From: an uncultured Nitrososphaera sp.
GTDB lineage: Archaea; Thermoproteota; Nitrososphaeria; Nitrososphaerales; Nitrososphaeraceae
Direction: 5' to 3'
DNA length: 21,992 nucleotides
NCBI RefSeq assembly: GCF_946478925.1
Contig: NZ_CAMLDP010000026.1
Coordinates: 1 to 21,992 of the forward strand
This document shows positions 7,248 to 13,662 of the stretch, piece by piece. The position numbers were made by a program, and so were the translations under genes. Every line of letters starts with the position of its first letter. The first letter of the stretch is position 1. The notes below the pieces were generated by a model, which ran no database searches, had not been told where the DNA came from, and was given only the letters and a program-made list of their open reading frames with translations.

Positions 7248-7835
7248 ATGACAATACAGGGCAAACATGCTTTACTGCAGAGCCGCGGCCTTGCCGTGGC
7301 TGGCGCAGGGGCCGCCTCGGGCCTCATAGGCTCGCTTGCAGTCTCGGCGCTGATACTGCTTGGAGAGAGGGTCGCGGGGCTGCCGGTGGGCACGTTCTAC
7401 CTGATGCTTGTCTCTGCAATTTCGCAGGCGCAGGACTATAACACGTACGCCATAGTGCAGGGCCTGCTCCTGCACCTGCTTGCGGGGGCCGCAATCGGCC
7501 TTGTCATTTCGGCGCCCTTTGCAGTTTCAAGAAAGGCTTATTCGTCGCTCGGCAGGTTTGCGCCGGCGTACGGCCTTGCTGCAGGCGCGCTCGTCTGGGC
7601 CGCGTTGTTCCTGCCAGTCACATACGGGACGATGGTGCCGCTCCTGCAGTCGCTTGACGGCCGATCTGTCGTAGACCAGCACACGCCCACCGGGATCCTG
7701 TTCCGCATTGCGGTTTCAGACATGCTCGCAATGATGGACAGAATTGTCTACAGCGCGCTTGCGTTCAACATGCTCTTTGGGCTGGTCGTGCTGGTGCTCA
7801 CTAGGGCTTTATCAGAGGCTGCAATGGGCAGGTAA
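7248..7835 (+). CDS. Four-helix membrane protein, second tandem paralogue
   Basis: The protein has 195 residues and the same plan as its upstream neighbour: an Ala/Gly-rich first helix (GAGAASGLIGSLAVSALILL), GLPVGTFY, a LLLHLLAGAAIGLVI helix, ALFLPVTYG, and a last helix near the C-terminus (ALAFNMLFGLVVLVLTRAL). Identity to the paralogue is limited to these blocks, so the duplication is old. It begins one base after the preceding stop. No catalytic residues are evident. Function unknown; a transport or membrane-scaffold role is possible. Confidence 0.75.
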   Translation: MTIQGKHALLQSRGLAVAGAGAASGLIGSLAVSALILLGERVAGLPVGTFYLMLVSAISQAQDYNTYAIVQGLLLHLLAGAAIGLVISAPFAVSRKAYSSLGRFAPAYGLAAGALVWAALFLPVTYGTMVPLLQSLDGRSVVDQHTPTGILFRIAVSDMLAMMDRIVYSALAFNMLFGLVVLVLTRALSEAAMGR

Positions 7836-7867
7836 TTTTATAAAGCCAACCAAGTCTTTCTCCGCAC

Positions 7868-8035
7868 ATGGTCCAGAGGCGCATCCTGAAGAGCCAGAGA
7901 AGATTAGGCGAGGCAGTCATGATAGCTTGCGGAGTCGGCCTCGGCATATTGGGCCTTGCGCTCAACATCCCGCAGATCTCGTTTGGCGGCCTCTGCATAA
8001 TTGGCCTAGGCATATTCTCAATATTCTGGAGATAG
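7868..8035 (+). CDS. 55-residue two-helix membrane protein
   Basis: A short ORF from ATG at 7868 to TAG at 8033-8035. The first 13 residues are strongly basic (MVQRRILKSQRRL). Two hydrophobic segments follow (VMIACGVGLGILGLAL and GGLCIIGLGIFSIFW), joined by a short NIPQISF loop. TTTTATAAAG at 7837-7846 is a clear TATA element 25-30 bp upstream, giving a leaderless transcript. Only four bases separate it from the DsbA-like gene downstream, so they are very likely one operon. No family is recognised; two cysteines (C21, C43) lie in or near the membrane segments. Confidence 0.65.
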   Translation: MVQRRILKSQRRLGEAVMIACGVGLGILGLALNIPQISFGGLCIIGLGIFSIFWR

Positions 8036-8039
8036 CCAT

Positions 8040-8750
8040 ATGCGCAGCAAGAACATTATCATTGCGGTAATAGCGGTAGGCATCATAGTCTCGGCAGGCG
8101 CCGGCGCGTTCTTTGCAACCTCCTCTGCGCAAAAGCCACAGACCGACGAAGAATTTGCCAAGGCAGTATTTCAAAAGATGCAGTCGCCCACGATTGCAGC
8201 CGCCCCCGTGCTCGGCAACGCAAACGCCCCGGTGACGGTCGTAGAGTTTGGCGACTATTTGTGCACTTTTTGCCACAGGTTCCACCAGGACACCAAGGAC
8301 AAGCTCATGGCCGACTATGTGCAGACAGGCAAGGCCAAGTTCGTGTTCAAGGACTTTCCGATAAACGACCACCTAGACGGCGGCTCGTCCCTCGGCGCGC
8401 AGGCGTCGTACTGCGCCGCTGACCAAGGCAAATTCTGGGAGTTCCACGATTTCATGTACAACAACTGGGGAGGCGAAAAGGCAGGATGGATAACCAAAGA
8501 GAACATGGCCGACTTTGCCCAGAAGGTAGGCATTTCAAACATCGATCAGTTCAAGTCGTGTCTTGACTCTGGCAAGTATGCAAGCGTAGTCAAGGACAAT
8601 TTTAATCTGGCCAAGACCGTCGGGCTGAACGCGACGCCCAGCTTTGTGATAATCCCGGCAAACGGCCGGCCTGAGCCCATCGTGGGCGCTCAGCCTTACC
8701 AGGTGTTCCAAGAAGTGCTGAACAAGTACACCACTACTACTAGCGGCTGA
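8040..8750 (+). CDS. Membrane-anchored DsbA-like thiol oxidoreductase
   Basis: The protein has 236 residues. An N-terminal hydrophobic segment (residues 5-28, after MRSKN) acts as signal or anchor. A DsbA/thioredoxin-fold domain follows, with FGDYLCTFCHRF containing the redox motif C75-TF-C78, a helical insert (YCAADQGKFWEFHDFMYNN) and the cis-proline loop NATPSFVI (P200). C125 and C174 are further cysteines and may form a structural disulfide. The enzyme should make or exchange disulfides outside the cytoplasmic membrane. It sits four bases after a small membrane protein in the same operon. Its 3' end overlaps the convergent coiled-coil gene by 11 bases. Confidence 0.9.
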   Translation: MRSKNIIIAVIAVGIIVSAGAGAFFATSSAQKPQTDEEFAKAVFQKMQSPTIAAAPVLGNANAPVTVVEFGDYLCTFCHRFHQDTKDKLMADYVQTGKAKFVFKDFPINDHLDGGSSLGAQASYCAADQGKFWEFHDFMYNNWGGEKAGWITKENMADFAQKVGISNIDQFKSCLDSGKYASVVKDNFNLAKTVGLNATPSFVIIPANGRPEPIVGAQPYQVFQEVLNKYTTTTSG

Positions 8751-10026
8751 CCGCGTACCTCTTGCCGGTTAGTGAGAACAGCGTTTCCGAGACTTCCTTC
8801 AAGAGCGCGTCCACTTCAGAGTTTGTTTCTGCCACCTGCTTTTTCAGCTGGTCAAGCCATTGCCGCTCTCTTGCAAGACCCTCCTCGTGCTGGGCTATGA
8901 TGGTCTCGGCCTCCCTTGCGTGCTGGACCGCGTGGATTTTGCCCTGGCGCAATGTCGCAATCTCTGCGGAAATAGAGGCCGCGTCCTTTTGCAGCTGCGG
9001 AAGGGATGACTGGATGGACGCAAGGTGCGAGAGCGCCCTGTCCGAGTCCTTCAGCTGTATCTGGCCGGAGGCGACTGACTTGTAGACCTCTGCAAGGAGC
9101 GCAGAGTAGGGCGATATGTCCTGCTCGGCAAGCGCTGACCACGGCTCCTCCGACAGCACCCGAAGACGCCTCTCGGTCTCTTTTGACACGCCGTACGAGT
9201 ATTTCGACAGCGCCCTTGAAACGTGCGAAAACATCTCGGCAAGCTGCGCATTGAACTGCTCCTGCCTCTTTTCAGCCTGCGCGAGTTTTTCGGCCGTGGC
9301 CTTGGCCTCTGCAAACTCGGACGAGCTAGAGAGCGCCGCAAGCTCTTCTTTCAGCCTTGCAAGGTCGGATTCAATTACAGAAATGCGCTCCTGCGTGGCC
9401 TGTGCGGCCTGCTCGTCCGCCCTTGCCGACGAGATCTTTTGCAAAACGGTGTTGAGCGTATTTGAGCACCTTACCGCCGGCGCGCGCTCTTGCTCAAACG
9501 CAGATATCGCGGCCTTGGCGTCTTTCAGAAGGTCTTCAAGCTCGCCAAGCTCGCCCTTCATGTTGGAAGCGTGCTTTTTGAGGAAATAGTTGAGCATCTT
9601 GCTGTGCGAGCCGGTGACCTCGCCAAAGCGATGTATCATCGACTCCATCCTCTCCTTGAACTTTTTCGCGTCTCCTAGCGTCTGCACCTGCGGCAGTTCG
9701 GATGACGCCTCGCGCCTGAGCGCGGACACCACCATCTTTTTGGTGTTTTCGATGTTGGAGCCGAACCTCTTTTCAAGCTCCTCAAGTTTCAGCTTTTCCT
9801 TCTCCATCCCGTCGGCGATGGCCGCAAGGGACGCAAGCGTGCGCGCCGCAGAGTCCCTCGCCGGCGCAAGCCGGGAGGAGAGCGACTGCACTCGGGCCGA
9901 CTCGATGCTGTCAAGAAGCGACTGAACGTCCTGTATGGAGAGCGTGCCGGCCTGCGGCATGTCCGGCGCAACGGTGGCCGTCCCGCTTTTTTCGGCCTCT
10001 TTCTTTTTGAATAACCCAAATGGCAC
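8740..10026 (-). CDS. Long coiled-coil protein of unknown function
   Basis: With the GTG at 10026 as start (MPFGLFKKKEAEKSG), the protein has 428 residues. An upstream extension would run into the start of the divergent membrane-protein gene and is poor in coding character. Almost the whole chain is heptad-like and rich in A, E, K, L, Q and S (for example KEKLKLEELEKRFGSNIE; SDLARLKEELAAL), with no globular enzyme motif. A short basic N-terminus (FGLFKKK) could touch membrane or nucleic acid. It resembles SMC-like or scaffold coiled coils only in composition. There is no membrane segment. It is transcribed leftward and overlaps the DsbA-like gene tail to tail by 11 bases. Confidence 0.75.
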   Translation of the reverse strand: MPFGLFKKKEAEKSGTATVAPDMPQAGTLSIQDVQSLLDSIESARVQSLSSRLAPARDSAARTLASLAAIADGMEKEKLKLEELEKRFGSNIENTKKMVVSALRREASSELPQVQTLGDAKKFKERMESMIHRFGEVTGSHSKMLNYFLKKHASNMKGELGELEDLLKDAKAAISAFEQERAPAVRCSNTLNTVLQKISSARADEQAAQATQERISVIESDLARLKEELAALSSSSEFAEAKATAEKLAQAEKRQEQFNAQLAEMFSHVSRALSKYSYGVSKETERRLRVLSEEPWSALAEQDISPYSALLAEVYKSVASGQIQLKDSDRALSHLASIQSSLPQLQKDAASISAEIATLRQGKIHAVQHAREAETIIAQHEEGLARERQWLDQLKKQVAETNSEVDALLKEVSETLFSLTGKRYAVSR

Positions 10027-10107
10027 GAGAATCTCTGACGCATCATGAACAAAAAACTGTTGCGGATCAGGGGAAAGGCTTAATGCGCAGTTTGAGGCTA
10101 TTTTCTC

Positions 10108-10878
10108 ATGGCCGAGGGGCTTGCCTCTGCTCCAAAGCACCCGGTACTTGCTCGTGCCAAGGCGTGGTTTGTGCGCCACGAGCAGACACTTTTGATAGTA
10201 AACTGCGTAAGCATAGCGCTCTTGTTCTTCCTCCACATGTTCGGCTCTTTCGTCCCGGTGTCTGCGCCGGCGCTTGCAAGCATCGTCAACGCCTTTGCGA
10301 TAGTGCTTGCAGCGTTCATCTTTGCAAGCGTGGTGTGGAAGGGAGTAGTGCCGGCGGTGATATGCCTGCTAGGGGTAGTCCTCATGCACAACGCGGTAAT
10401 CCTGCCGTACTACCCGGCCGCAAATCCGGCGTTTACCGACTTTATGATGAGAGGCGAGGATATTACGAGGGGATCTGCAGAGGTCTCGTCGCAGGTCGCC
10501 TCAACCATGCACTTTTTCCTCGGTCTGGGCATGGTGGCCTTTGCCATCACCCTTGCATACAAGCCCGGCTTTCTTTTCGCGAGGAACCGCCCGCGGCAGG
10601 AGGAAGAGGACGATTCCTGGTCAAAGTATCCGATATGGTACGACAATGTCAAGCTGGTGGGCGACCACAGGGAACAGATGGTGCAGGCAAAGACCCTGAT
10701 GGAGGACAGAGACAGGTATCTCGTATGGCGCTATGAATACGTGCTTGCGTATGTTTACGGCACGGCCCATCTCGTCAGGCCGGACGGGCTTGTGCCCAGA
10801 AAAGACACGACGTTTGTGAGGGACGAGGAAAGTGGATTGCTTGTGGGCAAGGCCCGCTACAGCGGTTACTTTACCTGA
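10108..10878 (+). CDS. Four-helix membrane protein with soluble C-terminal domain
   Basis: The protein has 256 residues. Hydrophobic segments lie at about 27-46, 50-75, 77-98 and 130-150. After these comes an acidic linker (RQEEEDDSWSKYPIWYD) and about 80 soluble residues rich in Trp, Tyr and charged residues (DRDRYLVWRYEYVLAYVYG) up to the C-terminus. I do not recognise a family. ATG at 10108 is the likely start. The divergent coiled-coil gene starts 81 bp away, so the pair shares a short intergenic promoter region; GCTTAATGC at about 10078-10086 is a possible TATA element. Confidence 0.7.
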   Translation: MAEGLASAPKHPVLARAKAWFVRHEQTLLIVNCVSIALLFFLHMFGSFVPVSAPALASIVNAFAIVLAAFIFASVVWKGVVPAVICLLGVVLMHNAVILPYYPAANPAFTDFMMRGEDITRGSAEVSSQVASTMHFFLGLGMVAFAITLAYKPGFLFARNRPRQEEEDDSWSKYPIWYDNVKLVGDHREQMVQAKTLMEDRDRYLVWRYEYVLAYVYGTAHLVRPDGLVPRKDTTFVRDEESGLLVGKARYSGYFT

Positions 10879-10943
10879 TGATAATGACAAGAATGATGAT
10901 GATAATGCAAAATTTTTAAAGGGTCGTACACACACCGTTCTTG

Positions 10944-11144
10944 ATGATTTCCACCGTCGTCATATTCGTGCTTGCCTTTGCCGCGCTCGGCCTACTTCTG
11001 GGCTTTGCGGCCACGTTTGACGTCCATCCGCAGCACGAGCGCGCAACCAGTGCAGGCGTTGGCCCAAGCAGCAATAACGGTAGCAACACGTCAATCACGT
11101 TTGGCGATCAGGTAAACGTGCAGGTAAAGCCGGCTGGCCAATAA
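10944..11144 (+). CDS. 66-residue single-span exported or anchored protein
   Basis: One hydrophobic helix at residues 3-24 (STVVIFVLAFAALGLLLGFA) is followed by a polar, low-complexity tail rich in Asn, Ser, Gly and Thr (GPSSNNGSNTSITFGDQVNV), typical of surface-exposed archaeal peptides. AATTTTTAAA at 10911-10920 is a TATA element about 27 bp before the ATG at 10944, supporting a leaderless gene (a TTG three bases earlier is an alternative). No cysteines, no lipobox, no recognised family. Confidence 0.6.
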   Translation: MISTVVIFVLAFAALGLLLGFAATFDVHPQHERATSAGVGPSSNNGSNTSITFGDQVNVQVKPAGQ

Positions 11145-11175
11145 TAGCCCCCTCCCTCTGTTTCGAGGCTTGGCG

Positions 11176-11205
11176 CCAACGTTTTAACCGGCGGGCACCA
11201 ACGTT
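11176..11205 (+). promoter_or_regulatory. Direct repeats CCAACGTT flanking a TATA-like box
   Basis: CCAACGTT occurs at 11176-11183 and again at 11198-11205, 22 bp apart (about two helical turns). Between them lies GTTTTAACC, the probable TATA element for the gene starting at 11212. Identical octamers around a promoter suggest a regulator binding site. This is direct observation for the repeats and inference for the role. Confidence 0.45.
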
Positions 11206-11211
11206 CTGGCA

Positions 11212-11757
11212 TTGGACGCTGAGAGGCAAAAAGTCGCAGAGCAGATGATATCTCAGGAGGTAGACGCCGTAGGCTCCAACCCGGCAAGGGTAAAGGGCAA
11301 CGGCTGCGCCGCGTGCCATGTCCTTTTCACGCTCGTAGACAGGATGGGACTAAGCGAGACCGACGCGGCTGACCTCCTGTCAGAAATCTTGACTGAAAGG
11401 CCGGCGCTGAACGACCGTTTTATCGAGATGGTGGAGAGCATACACATGAAGCAGCGGATGGCGGGCGTCACGTTTTCCATAAAGACGCGGGAGGCAAAGG
11501 ACCGCTACATCGACTCGCAGTTCAAAAACGCGCTGGACGAGCTTTTGAGCGACTCTGCAAGTTTTGGCGCAGAGCTGGCAATCCGCAAGCTGGTAGTCGC
11601 GCACATTTCCCTGCAGGTAGCCCAGAATCTAGGGATAGACTATCACGCCGCGACGGAGGAACTGTACTACTACATGAGAAAGCATGGCGAGGAGACGCAC
11701 GACCAACTTATGCAGCTTGTCAGGTCCATGATAGAGAGGGGCGCCAAGGAAAAATGA
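11212..11757 (+). CDS. Helical protein with a CxxCH motif, function unknown
   Basis: The protein has 181 residues, mostly helical and charged, with no signal peptide or membrane helix. Near the N-terminus is NGCAACHVL (C32-AA-C35-H36), the spelling of a c-type heme site; without an export signal, metal binding or a redox pair is at least as likely. The rest consists of amphipathic helices (AADLLSEILTERPALNDRFIE; LAIRKLVVAHISLQVAQNLG). The start is TTG at 11212, 22-30 bp after a TATA-like box; ATG at 11245 is an alternative. It overlaps the following cupin gene by four bases (ATGA), so the two are co-translated. No family recognised. Confidence 0.65.
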   Translation: MDAERQKVAEQMISQEVDAVGSNPARVKGNGCAACHVLFTLVDRMGLSETDAADLLSEILTERPALNDRFIEMVESIHMKQRMAGVTFSIKTREAKDRYIDSQFKNALDELLSDSASFGAELAIRKLVVAHISLQVAQNLGIDYHAATEELYYYMRKHGEETHDQLMQLVRSMIERGAKEK

Positions 11758-12071
11758 AGGAAAAAGGGCGGGTGTTCGACCTTGACGATCTCCTTGGAAA
11801 AATAGACAAGGACGGCTACTGGGTGGATTTCATAAAGGTGAGGCACCTTGAGGCAGGCGTGCTCCGGCTGTTTCCCGGTGAGGAGGACACCCAGACCCCG
11901 CACGACGCGGACGAGTTGTATTTCGTAGTCGAGGGCAGCGGGTTTCTCAGCATGGGAAAAGAGAACATGCCGATAAAGAAAGGCTCCGTGCTGTTCGTGC
12001 CTGCGCACATGCCGCACCAGTTTTACGGCAACAGAGACACGCTCGTGGTGTTGTACGTGTTTGCGGAATAG
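11754..12071 (+). CDS. Small cupin-domain protein
   Basis: A 105-residue single-domain cupin. Motif 1 reads TPHDADELYFVVEGSG (H50, E54), where the first histidine of the usual HxH is Thr48. Motif 2 is GSVLFVPAHMPHQF with H88. Three of the usual four metal ligands are therefore kept. Single-domain cupins bind a metal and act as isomerases, dioxygenases or sensors; no substrate can be inferred. The ATGA overlap with the CxxCH protein gene suggests that the two proteins work together. Cytoplasmic. Confidence 0.85.
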   Translation: MKEKGRVFDLDDLLGKIDKDGYWVDFIKVRHLEAGVLRLFPGEEDTQTPHDADELYFVVEGSGFLSMGKENMPIKKGSVLFVPAHMPHQFYGNRDTLVVLYVFAE

Positions 12072-12079
12072 GTATAAAT
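12071..12079 (+). promoter_or_regulatory. TATA element for the L40e gene
   Basis: GGTATAAAT immediately after the cupin stop is a near-consensus archaeal TATA box. It predicts a start near 12098-12102 and a short leader that includes AAGGAGA (12098-12104), a strong ribosome-binding site before the ATG at 12112. Confidence 0.6.
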
Positions 12080-12111
12080 CAGCCCTCGCCTGAATGAAAG
12101 GAGAATACAAC

Positions 12112-12279
12112 ATGCCGATAGCCGATGCGACAAAGAAACAGATCGCTCAGCAGCGCAGGCTCTACTTCAAGATATGCTTCCGCTGCGGTGGCAAGAACCC
12201 AATATCTGCGTCAAGGTGCAGAAAGTGCCACAGCGACCAGATGCGCCTGAAGAACAGGACACTGGGTGCCAAGAAGTAA
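12112..12279 (+). CDS. rpl40e: Ribosomal protein L40e
   Basis: A 55-residue basic zinc protein matching archaeal L40e: MPIADATKKQIAQQRRLYFK, then a zinc finger with C22-x2-C25 and C36-x2-C39 (CFRCGG, CRKC), ending in a Lys/Arg-rich tail. It is part of the large ribosomal subunit. The start at 12112 is chosen because AAGGAGA precedes it by a few bases and because the family begins there; an in-frame ATG at 12094 would include the ribosome-binding site. It has its own TATA box and is followed by a terminator-like hairpin. Confidence 0.95.
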   Translation: MPIADATKKQIAQQRRLYFKICFRCGGKNPISASRCRKCHSDQMRLKNRTLGAKK

Positions 12280-12280
12280 G

Positions 12281-12298
12281 AAAGGGTTCAACCCTTTT
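12281..12298 (+). terminator. Terminator-like hairpin after L40e
   Basis: AAAGGGTT-C-AACCCTTTT is an almost perfect inverted repeat starting two bases after the L40e stop codon, ending in a T run and followed by more T-rich sequence. It marks the right edge of the dense core-gene block. The 317 bases from here to 12596 hold no supported protein gene, only the tRNA-like remnant described below. Confidence 0.6.
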
Positions 12299-12356
12299 CA
12301 CATTTTACGTTTTCAAGGTTTTCGTACTAGTTATTGAAAAAGTAGATTATGGAAGG

Positions 12357-12430
12357 GGAGGAAGAGAGATTCGGACCCTCGACTACCTGTCATGGCAGCA
12401 GTCGGTCGCGATCAAATAGTAGCAGCCTCC
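12357..12430 (-). pseudogene. Degenerate tRNA-like sequence / tRNA 3' fragment
   Basis: On the minus strand, bases 12390-12364 read like the T arm and variable loop of the intact tRNA-Val at 14824-14898: 25 of 27 bases agree, including GTCCGAATCTCTC. Counting back 74 bases gives GGAGG...CCTCC acceptor ends (five pairs, two mismatches), but there is no D arm and the anticodon stem has only three pairs, with no U at position 33. So it is either an eroded tRNA or an att-type copy of a tRNA 3' end with chance pairing beyond it. A T5 run follows on the minus strand, as after a tRNA gene. It is not expected to be functional. Confidence 0.6.
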
Positions 12431-12596
12431 TATCGCAAAGAAGACAGTCGTCGAAAACAGCTATCGGATCTATAAATTATGCACATAGACCATGCTCAGC
12501 AAAAGATTGTCGCAGAGACAAAATAAACCATCTCGGTATTATTACATCGAATTTGTCATTTCGTCATCGAGCATGCCGCCCAAAAACATCAGACGA

Positions 12597-12809
12597 CTAG
12601 CGCGTATGCAATGACAAAACGACAAAATCAAAGGCCGAATCGAGCTGCCTAATGGTTGGCTGTCTGGTGCGGGTCTCGATCTCGCTCAAAACATCTTCGG
12701 CCTGTTCGATTTGAGCGAATTTTTCGCGGTCCAGGCCGCAATTACGACATGAACCCAGCGAATATTCATTCGGTTTACCGCAACTGGGGCAATCGATCTC
12801 TCTAATCAT
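12597..12809 (-). CDS. 70-residue zinc-ribbon protein
   Basis: From ATG at 12809 the peptide begins MIREIDCPSCGKPNEYSLGS and has two CxxC pairs (C7/C10 and C21/C24), a treble-clef or ribbon zinc site. An acidic helix follows (KFAQIEQAEDVLSEIETRT), then a short tail. GTATAATATGG on the reverse strand (about 12828-12838) is a TATA element some 25 bp upstream, giving a leaderless message. A longer frame extends upstream to 12953 but crosses the promoter and has poor coding character. Such proteins often bind nucleic acid or other proteins; the precise role is unknown. It lies inside the putative integrated element. Confidence 0.55.
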   Translation of the reverse strand: MIREIDCPSCGKPNEYSLGSCRNCGLDREKFAQIEQAEDVLSEIETRTRQPTIRQLDSAFDFVVLSLHTR

Positions 12810-12819
12810 GAGAACAAAG

Positions 12820-12899
12820 TACACAGCCATATTATACAAGAGTACCGATTTGCATGATAGTATGTCTTTAGAGAAAGTCATTTTTAATATGGCTGTGTA
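12820..12899. repeat. Perfect 15-bp inverted repeat around mirrored promoters
   Basis: TACACAGCCATATTA at 12820-12834 and TAATATGGCTGTGTA at 12885-12899 are exact reverse complements, 50 bp apart. Each arm holds a TATA-like AATATGG facing outward. The left arm covers the promoter of the zinc-ribbon ORF. A second inverted block, TGATTAGA, follows on each side (12801-12808 and 12919-12926). An operator pair or an inverted duplication are both possible. Confidence 0.7.
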
Positions 12900-13048
12900 G
12901 CTGAGCAAGCAGGCTACGTGATTAGACCGGCATACACCTGGCTGCCCACACACGTATGTATTGTCGTAATTGCTTCTCCAAATATGCGCACAAATAGGAT
13001 AGCGGCTCGTCCAGTAATTAGCAGACTAGGCCATCGTACTTGCGCTAT

Positions 13049-13220
13049 GCACTTATTCATGAATAAGCAAATCTTAAGAGCGATACTGCTTACCGGTTTG
13101 CTATCAGGCATGATAGCAAACGTGCCTGAGCAAGTCACAACGTAGCATAACCTGCGTACTGCATTCAGCCAGACCCCTGCCGGTTTTTGCCTAATCGCGG
13201 CAGGGGCTATAATTTTTAGT
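13049..13220 (+). ncRNA. Candidate structured RNA, copy A
   Basis: The unit starts with a 16-bp palindrome (CTTATTCATGAATAAG, 13052-13067). A 10-bp stem follows (GTTTGCTATC 13096-13105 with GATAGCAAAC 13112-13121), whose loop AGGCA (13106-13110) can pair with TGCCT (13123-13127) as a pseudoknot. It ends in a GC-rich stem, CCCCTGCCG 13174-13182 with CGGCAGGGG 13198-13206, followed by a T-rich tail like a terminator. A diverged second copy at 13663-13888 keeps the pairing with different bases. The strand is inferred from the terminator-like end. No known RNA family is recognised, and no good promoter was found right before it. A structured DNA element, such as an origin or MITE, is the main alternative. 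Confidence 0.4.
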
Positions 13221-13345
13221 CAAGCATGAGTCAGGACGTCATGCCAAAGCAAGTTCTCACAGAACAACCTACATACACATACATATTGAAAGCAATGCCG
13301 GCCCGTGAGCTTACAGGTAAATGATCAGGTGTTAGAAAAATTTCA

Positions 13346-13363
13346 CTAGCTCAAAAGAGCTAG
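13346..13363. repeat. Perfect hairpin CTAGCTC-AAAA-GAGCTAG
   Basis: A 7-bp perfect stem with an AAAA loop, between the two RNA-like copies. It is followed by further GCTAG/TAGC sequence but no T run. The role is unknown. Confidence 0.5.
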
Positions 13364-13502
13364 CTGTAGCTTCATCTTAGAGCTGACTTGTGTACGAGAA
13401 GTTTTTCGCTTTGCAAACCCATTATATTTTGACAATCGTATAATATTTTACCGCAAGCAAGAACGGGGTGACTTGCAGAAAGGCATCGAACAGCACACGG
13501 CA

Positions 13503-13539
13503 CCTAACCGGCGACGGTTATATCGCCACGCCGGTTAGG
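13503..13539. repeat. 11-bp GC-rich hairpin
   Basis: CCTAACCGGCG (13503-13513) and CGCCGGTTAGG (13529-13539) pair perfectly around a 15-base loop, and an alternative inner stem GGCGA/TCGCC (13510-13514 with 13523-13527) competes with it. It is preceded by another small stem, GCAAG/CTTGC (13457-13461 with 13472-13476), and by a TATA-like stretch at 13438-13451. A third, unrelated structured RNA or a terminator is possible. Confidence 0.5.
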
Positions 13540-13662
13540 GCAGTAAATTATTTTCAGAATAAAACATTTTGTAGAGTAAAATGGTTCGTTTCAATCATGT
13601 TTACTGCATAAAACGCACGAGTGTAGAATTATACCTTTTCGATTATGATTGTATTACATTGT

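Noticed and set aside
10027..10236. N-terminal extension of the coiled-coil protein to 10236
   Set aside because: It would overlap the first 129 bases of the divergent membrane-protein gene, and the extension lacks the coiled-coil composition. GTG at 10026 gives a plausible start.
11212..11757. c-type cytochrome on the basis of CAACH
   Set aside because: There is no signal peptide or membrane anchor, and a single CxxCH in a charged helical protein is not enough to claim heme attachment.
12357..12430. Functional second tRNA, for example tRNA-Trp(CCA)
   Set aside because: Length and five acceptor pairs fit, but there is no D arm, the anticodon stem has only three pairs, and position 33 is not U.
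12349..12600. An 83-codon rightward frame over the tRNA-like remnant
   Set aside because: It is read through the antisense of the tRNA-like sequence, has low-complexity Ser/Arg content and no promoter.
12918..13145. A 75-codon rightward frame starting with GTG just after the right arm of the inverted repeat
   Set aside because: The TATA spacing is good, but the composition is not protein-like and its 3' half runs through the palindrome and pseudoknot hairpin of RNA-like copy A. Kept only as part of the mirrored-promoter observation.
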